A stretch of 9,608 nucleotides of DNA from Methanobacteriota archaeon. Its GTDB lineage: Archaea; Thermoplasmatota; Poseidoniia; MGIII; CG-Epi1. Positions 1 to 5,527 of this stretch are shown piece by piece. The position numbers and the translations under genes were made by a program. Numbering within the stretch: position 1 is the first letter of the stretch; each line of letters opens with the position of its first letter. The DNA lies in contig PSPB01000052.1 of NCBI GenBank assembly GCA_003193815.1, positions 1 through 9,608 of the forward strand, given 5' to 3'. Below the pieces are notes generated by a model. That model had not been told where the DNA came from, ran no database searches, and saw nothing but the letters and a program-made list of their open reading frames with translations.

Positions 1-200
1 TTTCATGGGGCGTATAGGATTCTGGTTGGGGGGTTTGTCTCCCATATTTATGATCCCGGCATTCCGGAAGAAGTTCATGCCTGGTATGTATATGTTTTTA
101 GAAGAATTTGAAAAGGAGATTGAAAGGGAATTCAATCAATGCAAATTAAATATTGTGACTATTTTTGCCCTGAATCATCGTCCTGAACTTACGCCAGCGC
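1..200. other. A+T-rich upstream region, no gene assigned
   Basis: This region differs sharply in composition from the rest of the window: 61-180 has 39 G or C in 120 bases, while the operon is roughly 60-70% G+C. An open frame runs from an ATG at 5 to a stop at 206-208 (67 codons). A second forward frame is open from the left edge to a TGA at 109-111 (36 codons). A minus-strand frame starting at 78 is open to the left edge (26 codons). None resembles a family I recognise and none has the G+C-rich third positions of the genes downstream. I read it as an intergenic or promoter region, possibly holding the last codons of an upstream gene. Confidence 0.5.
146..152 (+). promoter_or_regulatory. 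Alternative TATA-like element
   Basis: TTAAATA is preceded by the purine-rich GCAAA, which resembles an archaeal BRE plus TATA box. If used, transcription would begin near 172-178 and give a leader of about 200 bases before uL3. It lies in A+T-rich DNA, where such matches arise by chance, so it is only an alternative to the element at 201-207. Confidence 0.25.
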
Positions 201-207
201 TTATATA
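201..207 (+). promoter_or_regulatory. Probable TATA box of the ribosomal protein operon
   Basis: TTATATA stands exactly where the sequence turns from A+T-rich to G+C-rich, upstream of the first gene of the operon. Archaeal TBP boxes are centred about 25 bases before the transcript start, which predicts a start near 226-232 and a leader of about 145 bases. The bases just upstream (CAGCGC) are a poor match to a purine-rich BRE, which lowers confidence. A T5 run at 215-219 lies between the box and the predicted start. Confidence 0.45.
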
Positions 208-228
208 GGGTCCGTTTTTCGACGCGAG

Positions 229-373
229 CCGCGCCTGGCTGAACCAGACGTTTGGGGCAATCATCCCCGCACCCCGCGAGCTAATTCCTGCTCGTCGGGA
301 AACGACGTCACGGTTTGCCCGGGAGAGCGCGGTTCTACGCCTGTCCCTGCTACGGGAGGGCGCAAGCCAGCAC
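229..373 (+). promoter_or_regulatory. Operon leader with several short inverted repeats
   Basis: No start codon (ATG, GTG or TTG) in the uL3 frame occurs between the stop at 206-208 and the ATG at 374, so this is untranslated leader. Visible pairings are CTGG 235-238 with CCAG 244-247, GGGG 254-257 with CCCC 265-268, CGTCG 293-297 with CGACG 303-307 around a GGAAA loop, GCCC 317-320 with GGGC 358-361, and TCCC 344-347 with GGGA 354-357. The last two would pair all of the GGGAGGG at 354-360, the only Shine-Dalgarno-like sequence before uL3. Short pairings are common in G+C-rich DNA, so a regulatory role is inference. Confidence 0.35.
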
Positions 374-1384
374 ATGTCGAAGAACAGCAAACCCAGACGG
401 GGCTCCCGCGCCTACAGCCCGCGCAAGCGTGCGCGTTCGGAAACGCCGCACGTCTCCAGCTGGCCGGCTGGCGGCAACGGCGAGCCGCAGCTGCAGGGGT
501 TCGCGGGCTACAAGGTCGGGATGACCCACATCATGGCGGTCGACTACCGCCGCACTTCGACCACAGCGGGGCAGGAAGTGCGGATGCCAGTTACAGTGGT
601 CGAGGTGCCGCCGATGTTCGCCGTCGGCGTGCGCGGCTACATTCAGGACACGTACGGGCTGCGGACCTTCAGCGAGGTCTGGGCCGAAGAGCTGGACGAG
701 ATGCTCGCGCGGCGGCTGCCGCTGCCCGCGGGGCAGGACCGCAAGGCGCGCTGGAAGCAGCTCGAGGAAGCGGATCTGGACGATGTGCGGTTGCTGGTCC
801 AGACGCAGCCGAAGCTGATTACGGGCGTGCCGAAGAAGAAGCCGGAAGTGATGGAAGTGGCGGTTCGCGGCGGCGACCTGCCGGCGCAGCTCGCCTTCGC
901 AAAGGCAAAACTCGGCAAGGAGGTCGTGATGGGTGACTTCGCTGATGAGGGCGAGATGCTCGACGCAATTGCGATTACGACTGGTAAGGGCTTCCAAGGC
1001 CACATCAAGCGCTGGGGCGTCAAGCTGCTGACGCACAAGAATTCCAAGCACCGCCGCATGATTGGCAATCTGGGACCATTCTCCCCCGGCTACGTCAAGC
1101 CGACCGTCCCGCAAGCGGGGCAGACCGGCTACCACCAGCGCACCGAGTTCAACAAGCGGCTGCTGCGGGTCGGCGACAATCCTGACGATATCAACCCCAA
1201 GGGGGGCTTCCTGCACTACGGGCTAGTGCGAGGGCCGTATGCCCTGTTCCACGGTTCGCTACCGGGACCGTCGAAGCGACTGATACGCTTCCGCAAGGCG
1301 ATTCGATTCCACGGCACCGCGGCCGACTCGAAGGTCGTCCCGGAAATCACGATGCTTTCGCAGGAATCTGCGCAGGGGGCCTGA
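374..1384 (+). CDS. rpl3: Large-subunit ribosomal protein uL3 (L3)
   Basis: uL3 is an early 23S rRNA-binding protein whose long central loop reaches toward the peptidyl transferase centre. The 336-residue length is normal for archaea. The N-terminus carries the archaeal PRRGSRAYSPRKRAR block, which fixes the ATG at 374. TTGKGFQGHIKRWGV begins near residue 202, followed by NSKHRRMIGNLGPFSPGYV from residue 223 and QAGQTGYHQRTEFNKR at 247-262. The last two form the conserved rRNA-binding and loop core of the family. It is the first gene of the operon; its stop is separated from uL4 by a single base. The candidate ribosome binding site GGGAGG at 354-359 is rather far from the ATG (14 bases) and could be masked by leader pairing. 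Identification is secure. Confidence 0.97.
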   Translation: MSKNSKPRRGSRAYSPRKRARSETPHVSSWPAGGNGEPQLQGFAGYKVGMTHIMAVDYRRTSTTAGQEVRMPVTVVEVPPMFAVGVRGYIQDTYGLRTFSEVWAEELDEMLARRLPLPAGQDRKARWKQLEEADLDDVRLLVQTQPKLITGVPKKKPEVMEVAVRGGDLPAQLAFAKAKLGKEVVMGDFADEGEMLDAIAITTGKGFQGHIKRWGVKLLTHKNSKHRRMIGNLGPFSPGYVKPTVPQAGQTGYHQRTEFNKRLLRVGDNPDDINPKGGFLHYGLVRGPYALFHGSLPGPSKRLIRFRKAIRFHGTAADSKVVPEITMLSQESAQGA

Positions 1385-1385
1385 A

Positions 1386-2165
1386 ATGAAAGTCCCGGTT
1401 TACAGCATCAGTGGTAAAGCCAGGAAATCGAAGGCTGCGCTGCCGGCCGCGTTTGACGGCCCGGTGCGCACCGACCTGATTCGCCGTGCGGTGCGAACCG
1501 CGCAGGCCAACCGCCGGCAGCCCTACGGGGCGATGATTGGCGCCGGTATGCGCCACTCGGCCGAGTGGCCCGGCAAGGGCCGCGGGATGGCGCGCACACC
1601 CAGAACCCCCGTCGGACGCGGAGCCGAGGCGCCCAACACCGTCGGCGGCCGTCGGGCGCATCCGCCCAAGCCGTCAAAGGAGTGGGGGCTGAAGATGAAC
1701 GCGCGCGAACGCCGTGTTGCGTTCCGCTCGGCGCTCGCAGCCACCGCCGACGCGACCGTGGTCGCCGGACGCGGCCACCGGCTGCCGGAGAAGGCGACGA
1801 CGCCTTTCGTCGTCAGCAAGGGCATTGAAACTCTTGCCAGCAAGCACGAGGGCGAGTCACTGACCCGCCGCGCGCAGAAACTGCTGGAGGCACTCGGGCT
1901 CGACGCCGAACTCGCGCGAGGCGCGGAGCGCAAGGTGCGCGCCGGCCGCGGCAAGCGGCGCGGCCGGCGCTACCGCCGCCCGAAGAGCGCGCTGGTCGTG
2001 CTCTCGGAGTTCAACGGCAGCGAGCGCGCGTTCCGCAACCTGGGCGGGGTTGAGGTGACCACGGCGGCGCAGCTCAACACCGAGATGCTCGCACCGGGCG
2101 GCGACCCGGGGCGGCTGATGGTAATTTCACAGCCCGCGCTCAAGGCACTGGAGGCGCGACTATGA
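1386..2165 (+). CDS. rpl4: Large-subunit ribosomal protein uL4 (L4e type)
   Basis: This 259-residue protein is the archaeal/eukaryotic form of L4, a primary 23S rRNA-binding protein whose extended loop lines the peptide exit tunnel. The loop is visible at about residues 56-95: RHSAEWPGKGRGMARTPRTP, then a basic, Gly-rich segment ending in GGRRAHPPK. The following KMNARERRVAFRSALAATA is the usual helix of the globular domain. Near residues 180-200 is an Arg/Gly-rich stretch (GRGKRRGRRYRR), followed by the conserved strand ALVVLSE and a C-terminal PGGDPGRLMVIS segment. The ATG follows the uL3 stop by one base. In E. coli, L4 represses its own S10 operon through the leader; whether this archaeal protein acts on the leader at 229-373 is not shown by the sequence. 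Confidence 0.96.
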   Translation: MKVPVYSISGKARKSKAALPAAFDGPVRTDLIRRAVRTAQANRRQPYGAMIGAGMRHSAEWPGKGRGMARTPRTPVGRGAEAPNTVGGRRAHPPKPSKEWGLKMNARERRVAFRSALAATADATVVAGRGHRLPEKATTPFVVSKGIETLASKHEGESLTRRAQKLLEALGLDAELARGAERKVRAGRGKRRGRRYRRPKSALVVLSEFNGSERAFRNLGGVEVTTAAQLNTEMLAPGGDPGRLMVISQPALKALEARL

Positions 2166-2416
2166 GTTCGCACCGCGTTATCCTGAGCCCCCGTTCGAAG
2201 GAGCGTGCGCTCTACATGCTCGATGACAACAAGCTCGAGTTCTACGTTTCTCGCACTTCGACCAAGCCCGACATCCGCGCTGCGGTGCAGGACCTGTTTC
2301 AGGTCGAGGCACTGAAAGTCAACACCCGCATCACGAAGGAAGGCAAGCTCGCCATCGTCACGCTGACGGCCGACCATTCGGCGGAAGACCTGAGCAACAG
2401 ACTGGGGATTCTCTGA
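2162..2416 (+). CDS. rpl23: Large-subunit ribosomal protein uL23 (L23)
   Basis: uL23 binds domain III of 23S rRNA at the tunnel exit, where it is a docking point for SRP and the translocon. The 84-residue length and the order of elements match the archaeal family: an N-terminal helix (SPRSKERALYMLDDNKLEFYV), then KPDIRAAVQDLFQVEALKVNT, the conserved helix plus strand contacting rRNA, then KEGKLAIVTLTADHSAEDLSNRLG near the C-terminus. The ATG overlaps the uL4 stop as ATGA, and a GGAGG lies just upstream inside uL4. The stop overlaps the uL2 start by one base (TGATG), so translation is probably coupled on both sides. Confidence 0.96.
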   Translation: MSSHRVILSPRSKERALYMLDDNKLEFYVSRTSTKPDIRAAVQDLFQVEALKVNTRITKEGKLAIVTLTADHSAEDLSNRLGIL

Positions 2417-3114
2417 TGGGCAAGCGCATCATGAACCGGCGGCGCGGGCGGGGTTTCCGCTATCGCGCGACCGACAACCGCTTCAAGGGCAAGGTGCGCC
2501 ATCCGCGCGCCAAGTCTTCCAGTGGCGTCGTCCAGAAGCTACTCCACGACCCGGGGCGCTCGGCTCCCGTGGCGCAGGTGCGCGATGGCGACGGCGACTA
2601 CATGATGCTGGCGCACGACGGGATGCGCGTGGGGCAGTCGGTGGACGCCGGCCACGGCGCCGAAGTCGCGCGTGGCAATACGGTCTATATCGGCTCAATC
2701 CCTGAAGGAACACGCGTTTACAACGTCGAGCTACAGCCAGGTGATGGCGGGCGACTGGCGCGCGCTGCGGGGCAGCGCGCGATTGTCGTCTCACACGGCA
2801 AGCAGACGACTGTACGGCTCCCGTCGCGCAAGCACAAGACGCTCGATAACATGTGCCGTGCCACGATTGGCGCGGTCGCCGGCTCGGGCCGCGGCGAGAA
2901 GCCGATTGGCAAGGCTGGCAAGAATTTCCACCGCAACCGCTCGCGCGCCCGCATCTGGCCCAAAGTCCGCGGCGTGGCGATGAACGCGGTTGACCACCCG
3001 CACGGCTCTGGCCGCAAGCAGACCATCGGCATCCCGTCGTCGGTCTCGCGCCACACACCGCCCGGCCGCAAGGTCGGCCACATCGCGCCCAAGCGCACGG
3101 GGGCGAAGCGCTAA
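2416..3114 (+). CDS. rpl2: Large-subunit ribosomal protein uL2 (L2)
   Basis: uL2 binds 23S rRNA near the peptidyl transferase centre and is needed for subunit joining and peptide-bond activity. The 232-residue length is typical of archaea. The N-terminal block MGKRIMNRRRGRGFRYRA is followed by the OB-like domain with VYNVELQPGDGGRLARAAG, the SH3-like domain with VRLPSRKH, and the C-terminal VDHPHGSGRKQ at residues 192-202 followed by SRHTPPGRKVGHIAPKRTG. His196 matches the conserved histidine of the VDHPHGGG motif (His229 in E. coli). One glycine of that motif is replaced by Ser198, a small deviation. It is joined to uL23 and uS19 by one-base overlaps (TGATG and TAATG). Confidence 0.97.
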   Translation: MGKRIMNRRRGRGFRYRATDNRFKGKVRHPRAKSSSGVVQKLLHDPGRSAPVAQVRDGDGDYMMLAHDGMRVGQSVDAGHGAEVARGNTVYIGSIPEGTRVYNVELQPGDGGRLARAAGQRAIVVSHGKQTTVRLPSRKHKTLDNMCRATIGAVAGSGRGEKPIGKAGKNFHRNRSRARIWPKVRGVAMNAVDHPHGSGRKQTIGIPSSVSRHTPPGRKVGHIAPKRTGAKR

Positions 3115-3578
3115 TGGCCCGCCAGCGCAAGTCGGCGACGCCGAAGGCCGCGCGGAGGCGCGAGCGTAAGAGGCGCGCAGGCGTACAGGTACGCCGCAAG
3201 AAGGAGTACACCTACCGAGGGCTGACCGTCACCGAGCTGAAGGCGCTCTCGCTCGAGGAATTCCTGGAGCTGATGCCGTCGCGCCAGCGCCGCTCATTCA
3301 CCCGCGGGCTGACGCGCGAGCAGGCGAAGATAATCCGGGACGCCGAGGCGGACCCCGATTCCGTAATTCGCACCCACCGCCGCGAAATGATTGTAATTCC
3401 CCAGTTCATCGGCCGCAAGTTTGCCATCTACGACGGGCATGAGTTCGTCGAGGTGGAAGTGCAGCCGGAAATGGTAGGCCACTACTTCGGCGAGTTTGCG
3501 CAGACGCGCACACCGCCTACGCATACGGGACCCGGCGTTGGGGCGACCCGTTCATCCAAGTTCATGCCGCTCAAATGA
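3114..3578 (+). CDS. rps19: Small-subunit ribosomal protein uS19 (S19)
   Basis: uS19 sits in the head of the small subunit beside the A-site and contacts 16S rRNA and uS13. At 154 residues it has the long archaeal/eukaryotic form, with an N-terminal extension rich in Arg and Lys up to about residue 30. Next come YRGLTVTELKALSLEEFLELMPSRQRRSFTRGLT, the helical segment typical of archaeal S19, and the globular core IRTHRREMIVIPQFIGRKFAIYDGHEFVEVEVQPEMVGHYFGEFAQTR. The C-terminal tail THTGPGVGATRSSKFMPLK is the canonical ending that reaches the decoding region. The gene overlaps uL2 by one base and uL22 by ATGA. Confidence 0.97.
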   Translation: MARQRKSATPKAARRRERKRRAGVQVRRKKEYTYRGLTVTELKALSLEEFLELMPSRQRRSFTRGLTREQAKIIRDAEADPDSVIRTHRREMIVIPQFIGRKFAIYDGHEFVEVEVQPEMVGHYFGEFAQTRTPPTHTGPGVGATRSSKFMPLK

Positions 3579-4027
3579 AAGGCTATTCGTTCCCCTACGA
3601 CCCCGAAATCCATGCCGCCGCGCGCGGCAAGGAGATGGCAATCTCCCCCCGGCACGCGCGCGAGATCTGTCGCGCCATCCGCGGGATGGAGCTCGAGCGC
3701 GCGCGTGGCTATCTCGGGCGCGTAATCGATATGCGCGAGCCGGTCCCGTTCACGCGGCACGCCGGCAAGGTGGGGCACCGCAAGGGCAAGGGCCGCGCCG
3801 CAGGGCGCTACCCGCGCAAGGCGGCCGCCGCCATCCTGAAAGTCATCGAGTCGGCGCAAAGCAACGGCGAGACGATGCACCTTGACATTGACGAGTGGCG
3901 CATCGTGCATGTTGCCACGTCGCGCGGGCCCGCCTTCGAGGCACGTTTCCCGCGAGCGCGCGGCCGCTCCACACCCAAGATGCGCGAGACCGCCAACGTC
4001 GAAGTGGTGCTGGAGGGTATCGAATGA
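3575..4027 (+). CDS. rpl22: Large-subunit ribosomal protein uL22 (L22)
   Basis: uL22 contacts all domains of 23S rRNA; its beta hairpin lines the exit tunnel near the constriction formed with uL4. The 150-residue protein begins MKGYSFPYDPEIHAAARGKE, the usual archaeal N-terminus. ISPRHAREICRAIRGMELERA forms the conserved first helices. VPFTRHAGKVGHRKGKG and GRYPRKAAAAILKVI match the archaeal insert and long helix. The hairpin is near the C-terminus in RGPAFEARFPRARGRSTPKM. The ATG at 3575 overlaps the uS19 stop (ATGA), and the stop overlaps uS3 in the same way. Confidence 0.96.
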   Translation: MKGYSFPYDPEIHAAARGKEMAISPRHAREICRAIRGMELERARGYLGRVIDMREPVPFTRHAGKVGHRKGKGRAAGRYPRKAAAAILKVIESAQSNGETMHLDIDEWRIVHVATSRGPAFEARFPRARGRSTPKMRETANVEVVLEGIE

Positions 4028-4800
4028 CGACTATCGCGCGCGAGATGGTCGAGGAGCGCGTGCGGCGCATGCTGGTCCACGACTTCGTCCGCAAGGAGGT
4101 GGCGCGCGCCGGTTTCGGCGGGCTCTCCATCCAGCGCACCCCGCTGGGAACGCACGTCCGCATTCAGGCCGAGCGCCCCGGCATCGTCATCGGCCGCAAG
4201 GGGGTCGACATTAACCGGCTGACTGAGGAGCTGGAGCGCACTTTCGGCTACGAGAACCTGCAGGTCGAAGCGGCCGAGGTGGAAACCTGGGCGCTGAACC
4301 CCGACGTAATGGCGTCGAAGGTCGCCAACACGCTCGAGCGCGGCTGGAACTACCGCCGTGCGGGTAACTCGATGCTCCAGCGCATCATGGGCGCCGGCGC
4401 ACGCGGCTGCCAGATTACGATTGCCGGCAAGCTGACCGGGCTGCGCCACCGCACCGAGAAGTTTATCGAAGGCCACATCAAACACTGCGGCGAGCCCGCG
4501 CTGGTGCTGATGAAGGTCGGCTACGCGCAGGCGAAGCTGAAGCCGGGCACCATCGGCGTCAAGGTCGTCATCATGCCGCCTGACGCGAAACTGCCGGCCG
4601 AAATCACCGTCGAGCCAGTCGCCGTGCCAGAGCCGCCCGCGGAAGCCGTTGAGGGCGAGAAAGCCCCGGAAACGGCGGACGCAAAGGCTGCCCCCGAAGG
4701 CGAGGCACAGCCAGAAGCTGAAGCGGTGCCGGCCGAAACCGCACCCGAGGCAGCTCCCGAAGAGCCGCCCGCGAAGGAAACCAAGGAGGATTCAAAGTGA
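4024..4800 (+). CDS. rps3: Small-subunit ribosomal protein uS3 (S3) with acidic C-terminal tail
   Basis: uS3 lies at the mRNA entry channel of the small subunit. The protein has 258 residues. A type II KH domain at about residues 17-95 contains the RNA-binding GxxG loop GRKG at 57-60, within GIVIGRKGVDINRLTEEL. The C-terminal S3 domain follows with AGNSMLQRIMGAGARGCQI and GKLTGLRHRTEKFIEGHIKH. From about residue 191 to the end is a low-complexity tail of Glu, Ala and Pro ending KETKEDSK, which is probably disordered and outside the ribosome core. The frame is open upstream to 3895, but the ATG at 4024 gives the family N-terminus (MTTIAREMVEERVRRMLV), is preceded by GGAGGG and overlaps the uL22 stop as ATGA. 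Confidence 0.96.
   Translation: MTTIAREMVEERVRRMLVHDFVRKEVARAGFGGLSIQRTPLGTHVRIQAERPGIVIGRKGVDINRLTEELERTFGYENLQVEAAEVETWALNPDVMASKVANTLERGWNYRRAGNSMLQRIMGAGARGCQITIAGKLTGLRHRTEKFIEGHIKHCGEPALVLMKVGYAQAKLKPGTIGVKVVIMPPDAKLPAEITVEPVAVPEPPAEAVEGEKAPETADAKAAPEGEAQPEAEAVPAETAPEAAPEEPPAKETKEDSK
4783..4790 (+). promoter_or_regulatory. Shine-Dalgarno site for uL29
   Basis: AAGGAGGA lies six bases before the GTG at 4797, inside the last codons of uS3. It is the best ribosome binding site in the window and decides in favour of the GTG start for uL29, which has no usable upstream ATG. Confidence 0.75.
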
Positions 4801-5003
4801 GCCGCAAGGCCGCTGCGCTGCGCGAGCTGGCGCCCGAGGAGCGCGTTGCGCGACTGGGCGAGCTGCGTAGCGAGCTGATGCACGAGCGCGGCGTCGCGTC
4901 GATGGGCGGACAGCCCGCTTCGCCTGGACGCATGCGCTCGCTGCGCAAGCAGGTGGCGCGACTGCAGACCGTGATGCGCGAACTGGGGGAACGTTATGGC
5001 TGA
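4797..5003 (+). CDS. rpl29: Large-subunit ribosomal protein uL29 (L29)
   Basis: uL29 is a small two-helix protein at the tunnel exit, next to uL23. The 68-residue protein starts from GTG, supported by AAGGAGGA six bases upstream and by the GTGA overlap with the uS3 stop. The first helix holds LRELAPEERVARLGELRSEL. The family loop and second helix are GGQPASPGRMRSLRKQVARL, corresponding to the usual G-x3-NP-x-RIR-x2-R-x2-IAR pattern, though the Asn before Pro is replaced by Ser. The stop overlaps the start of aIF1 by eight bases (ATG at 4996, TGA at 5001-5003). Confidence 0.93.
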   Translation: MSRKAAALRELAPEERVARLGELRSELMHERGVASMGGQPASPGRMRSLRKQVARLQTVMRELGERYG

Positions 5004-5109
5004 CATCTGTTCCACCTGCGCGCTGCCGGTCGAAATGTCTGCGAGGATATCGCGCGCGAGCAGCAGGAAATACGCGTGCGTATCGAGAAGCGACGCTACG
5101 GCAAGCTGA
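4996..5109 (+). pseudogene. N-terminal zinc-ribbon segment of aIF1, out of frame with the rest
   Basis: This 37-codon frame begins MADICSTCALPVEM, which matches the archaeal aIF1 N-terminus with its C-x2-C knuckle (Cys5, Cys8) and LPxE motif. After the ATG codon at 5035-5037 the match stops, and the frame runs into a TGA at 5107-5109. The continuation expected for the family (Val-Cys-Glu, then EDIAREQQEIRVRIEK) is found at once in the next frame, from GTC at 5037-5039. The two halves thus belong to one gene interrupted by a frame change. A loss of four bases relative to a normal MCVCE-coding sequence restores both frame and length. It could be a sequencing or assembly error, a real mutation or, less likely, a frameshift site. 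Confidence 0.7.
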
Positions 5110-5288
5110 TGACTGTGCTCGAGGGGCTCGGCAGCGATATTGACATTCCCGACCTGCTTAAGACACTCAAAACAAAGTGCGCCACCGGCGGCACCTACAA
5201 GGATGGCGCCATCGAGCTGCAGGGCAACCACACACGCAACGTGAAGGTAATCCTGGGCGACATGGGCTTCCCGGTGGGTGACGCATGA
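5076..5288 (+). CDS. Translation initiation factor aIF1 (SUI1 domain)
   Basis: aIF1 (SUI1/eIF1 family) binds the small subunit near the P site and enforces start-codon selection. The frame from GTG at 5076 codes for 70 residues with the SUI1 core: RIEKRRYGKLMTVLEGL, then DIDIPDLLKTLKTKCATGGT, KDGAIELQGNHTRNVKVIL and a C-terminal MGFPVGDA. The G-x-Y-KDG-x-IELQG segment is diagnostic. Family members are near 100 residues and start with a four-Cys zinc ribbon; here that part lies in another frame from ATG 4996. In the SUI1 frame the sequence reads VCEDIAREQQEIRVRIEK back to about 5037, so the native protein surely begins upstream. GTG 5076 is merely the first in-frame start and would lose part of the first strand. 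The stop overlaps Rnp1 as ATGA. Confidence 0.85.
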   Translation: MRIEKRRYGKLMTVLEGLGSDIDIPDLLKTLKTKCATGGTYKDGAIELQGNHTRNVKVILGDMGFPVGDA

Positions 5289-5527
5289 AGATGGCGCAGC
5301 GCGAGTTCATCGGCCGCCGCGTCACCGTCGCGGAGCACAGCGACCCGTCGCTGTGTGGCCTTGCGGGGACGGTCGTCGACGAGACGCGCGAAACGCTACT
5401 ACTCGAGTCCGGTGGGGGCCGCAAGCGCGTCGCCAAGCGCGGCGGCAACTTCGACTTCGACGGCGAGACTGTCGCGGGCGACCGGATTGCGTTCCGGCCG
5501 CAGGACCGCACCCGGAGGTGCGCATGA
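5285..5527 (+). CDS. rnp1: RNase P protein component 1 (Rnp1, Pop4/Rpp29 family)
   Basis: Rnp1 is a protein subunit of archaeal RNase P, which removes 5' leaders from pre-tRNA; it pairs with Rnp4 (Rpp21) on the specificity domain of the RNA. The 80-residue protein is compact, near the lower end for the family, and consists almost only of the Sm-like barrel: REFIGRRVTVAEHSDPSLCG, then LAGTVVDETRETLLLE, which is the family signature (PSL-x-G-x2-G-x-VVDET-x-x-TL), then KRVAKRGGNFDF and a short tail. A second ATG at 5291 is possible, but the first overlaps the aIF1 stop as ATGA. Its place between uL29/aIF1 and uS17 is the standard archaeal one. Confidence 0.93.
   Translation: MKMAQREFIGRRVTVAEHSDPSLCGLAGTVVDETRETLLLESGGGRKRVAKRGGNFDFDGETVAGDRIAFRPQDRTRRCA
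5514..5520 (+). promoter_or_regulatory. Shine-Dalgarno site for uS17
   Basis: GGAGGTG lies just before the ATG at 5524, within the final codons of Rnp1. The frame of uS17 is open for 82 codons upstream, so this site, together with the ATGA overlap and the family N-terminus, decides the start. Confidence 0.65.

Noticed and set aside
5..208. 67-codon frame at the left edge as a gene
   Set aside because: No family likeness, no G+C-rich third positions as in the other genes, and its stop falls inside the TATA-like element; kept only as part of the upstream region.
211..220. T5 run as a terminator of an upstream gene
   Set aside because: It is short, lies between the TATA-like element and the predicted transcript start, and has no supported gene before it.
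350..1216. Minus-strand open frame of 288 codons opposite uL3
   Set aside because: It lies fully opposite a well-conserved gene, has no recognisable motif, and is the sort of long antisense frame that G+C-rich codon use creates.
2483..3211. Minus-strand frame of 242 codons opposite uL2 and uS19
   Set aside because: Its translation is Arg/Cys/Ala-rich without domain-like pattern, as expected from the reverse of Gly/Arg-rich uL2.
3895..4023. N-terminal extension of uS3 by 43 codons
   Set aside because: The extra codons lie in uL22 and do not look like uS3; the ATG at 4024 has GGAGGG upstream and gives the family N-terminus.
4600..4780. Possible nucleotide repeat array in the uS3 tail
   Set aside because: The Glu/Ala/Pro pattern is irregular at the DNA level; I see no repeated unit of fixed length.
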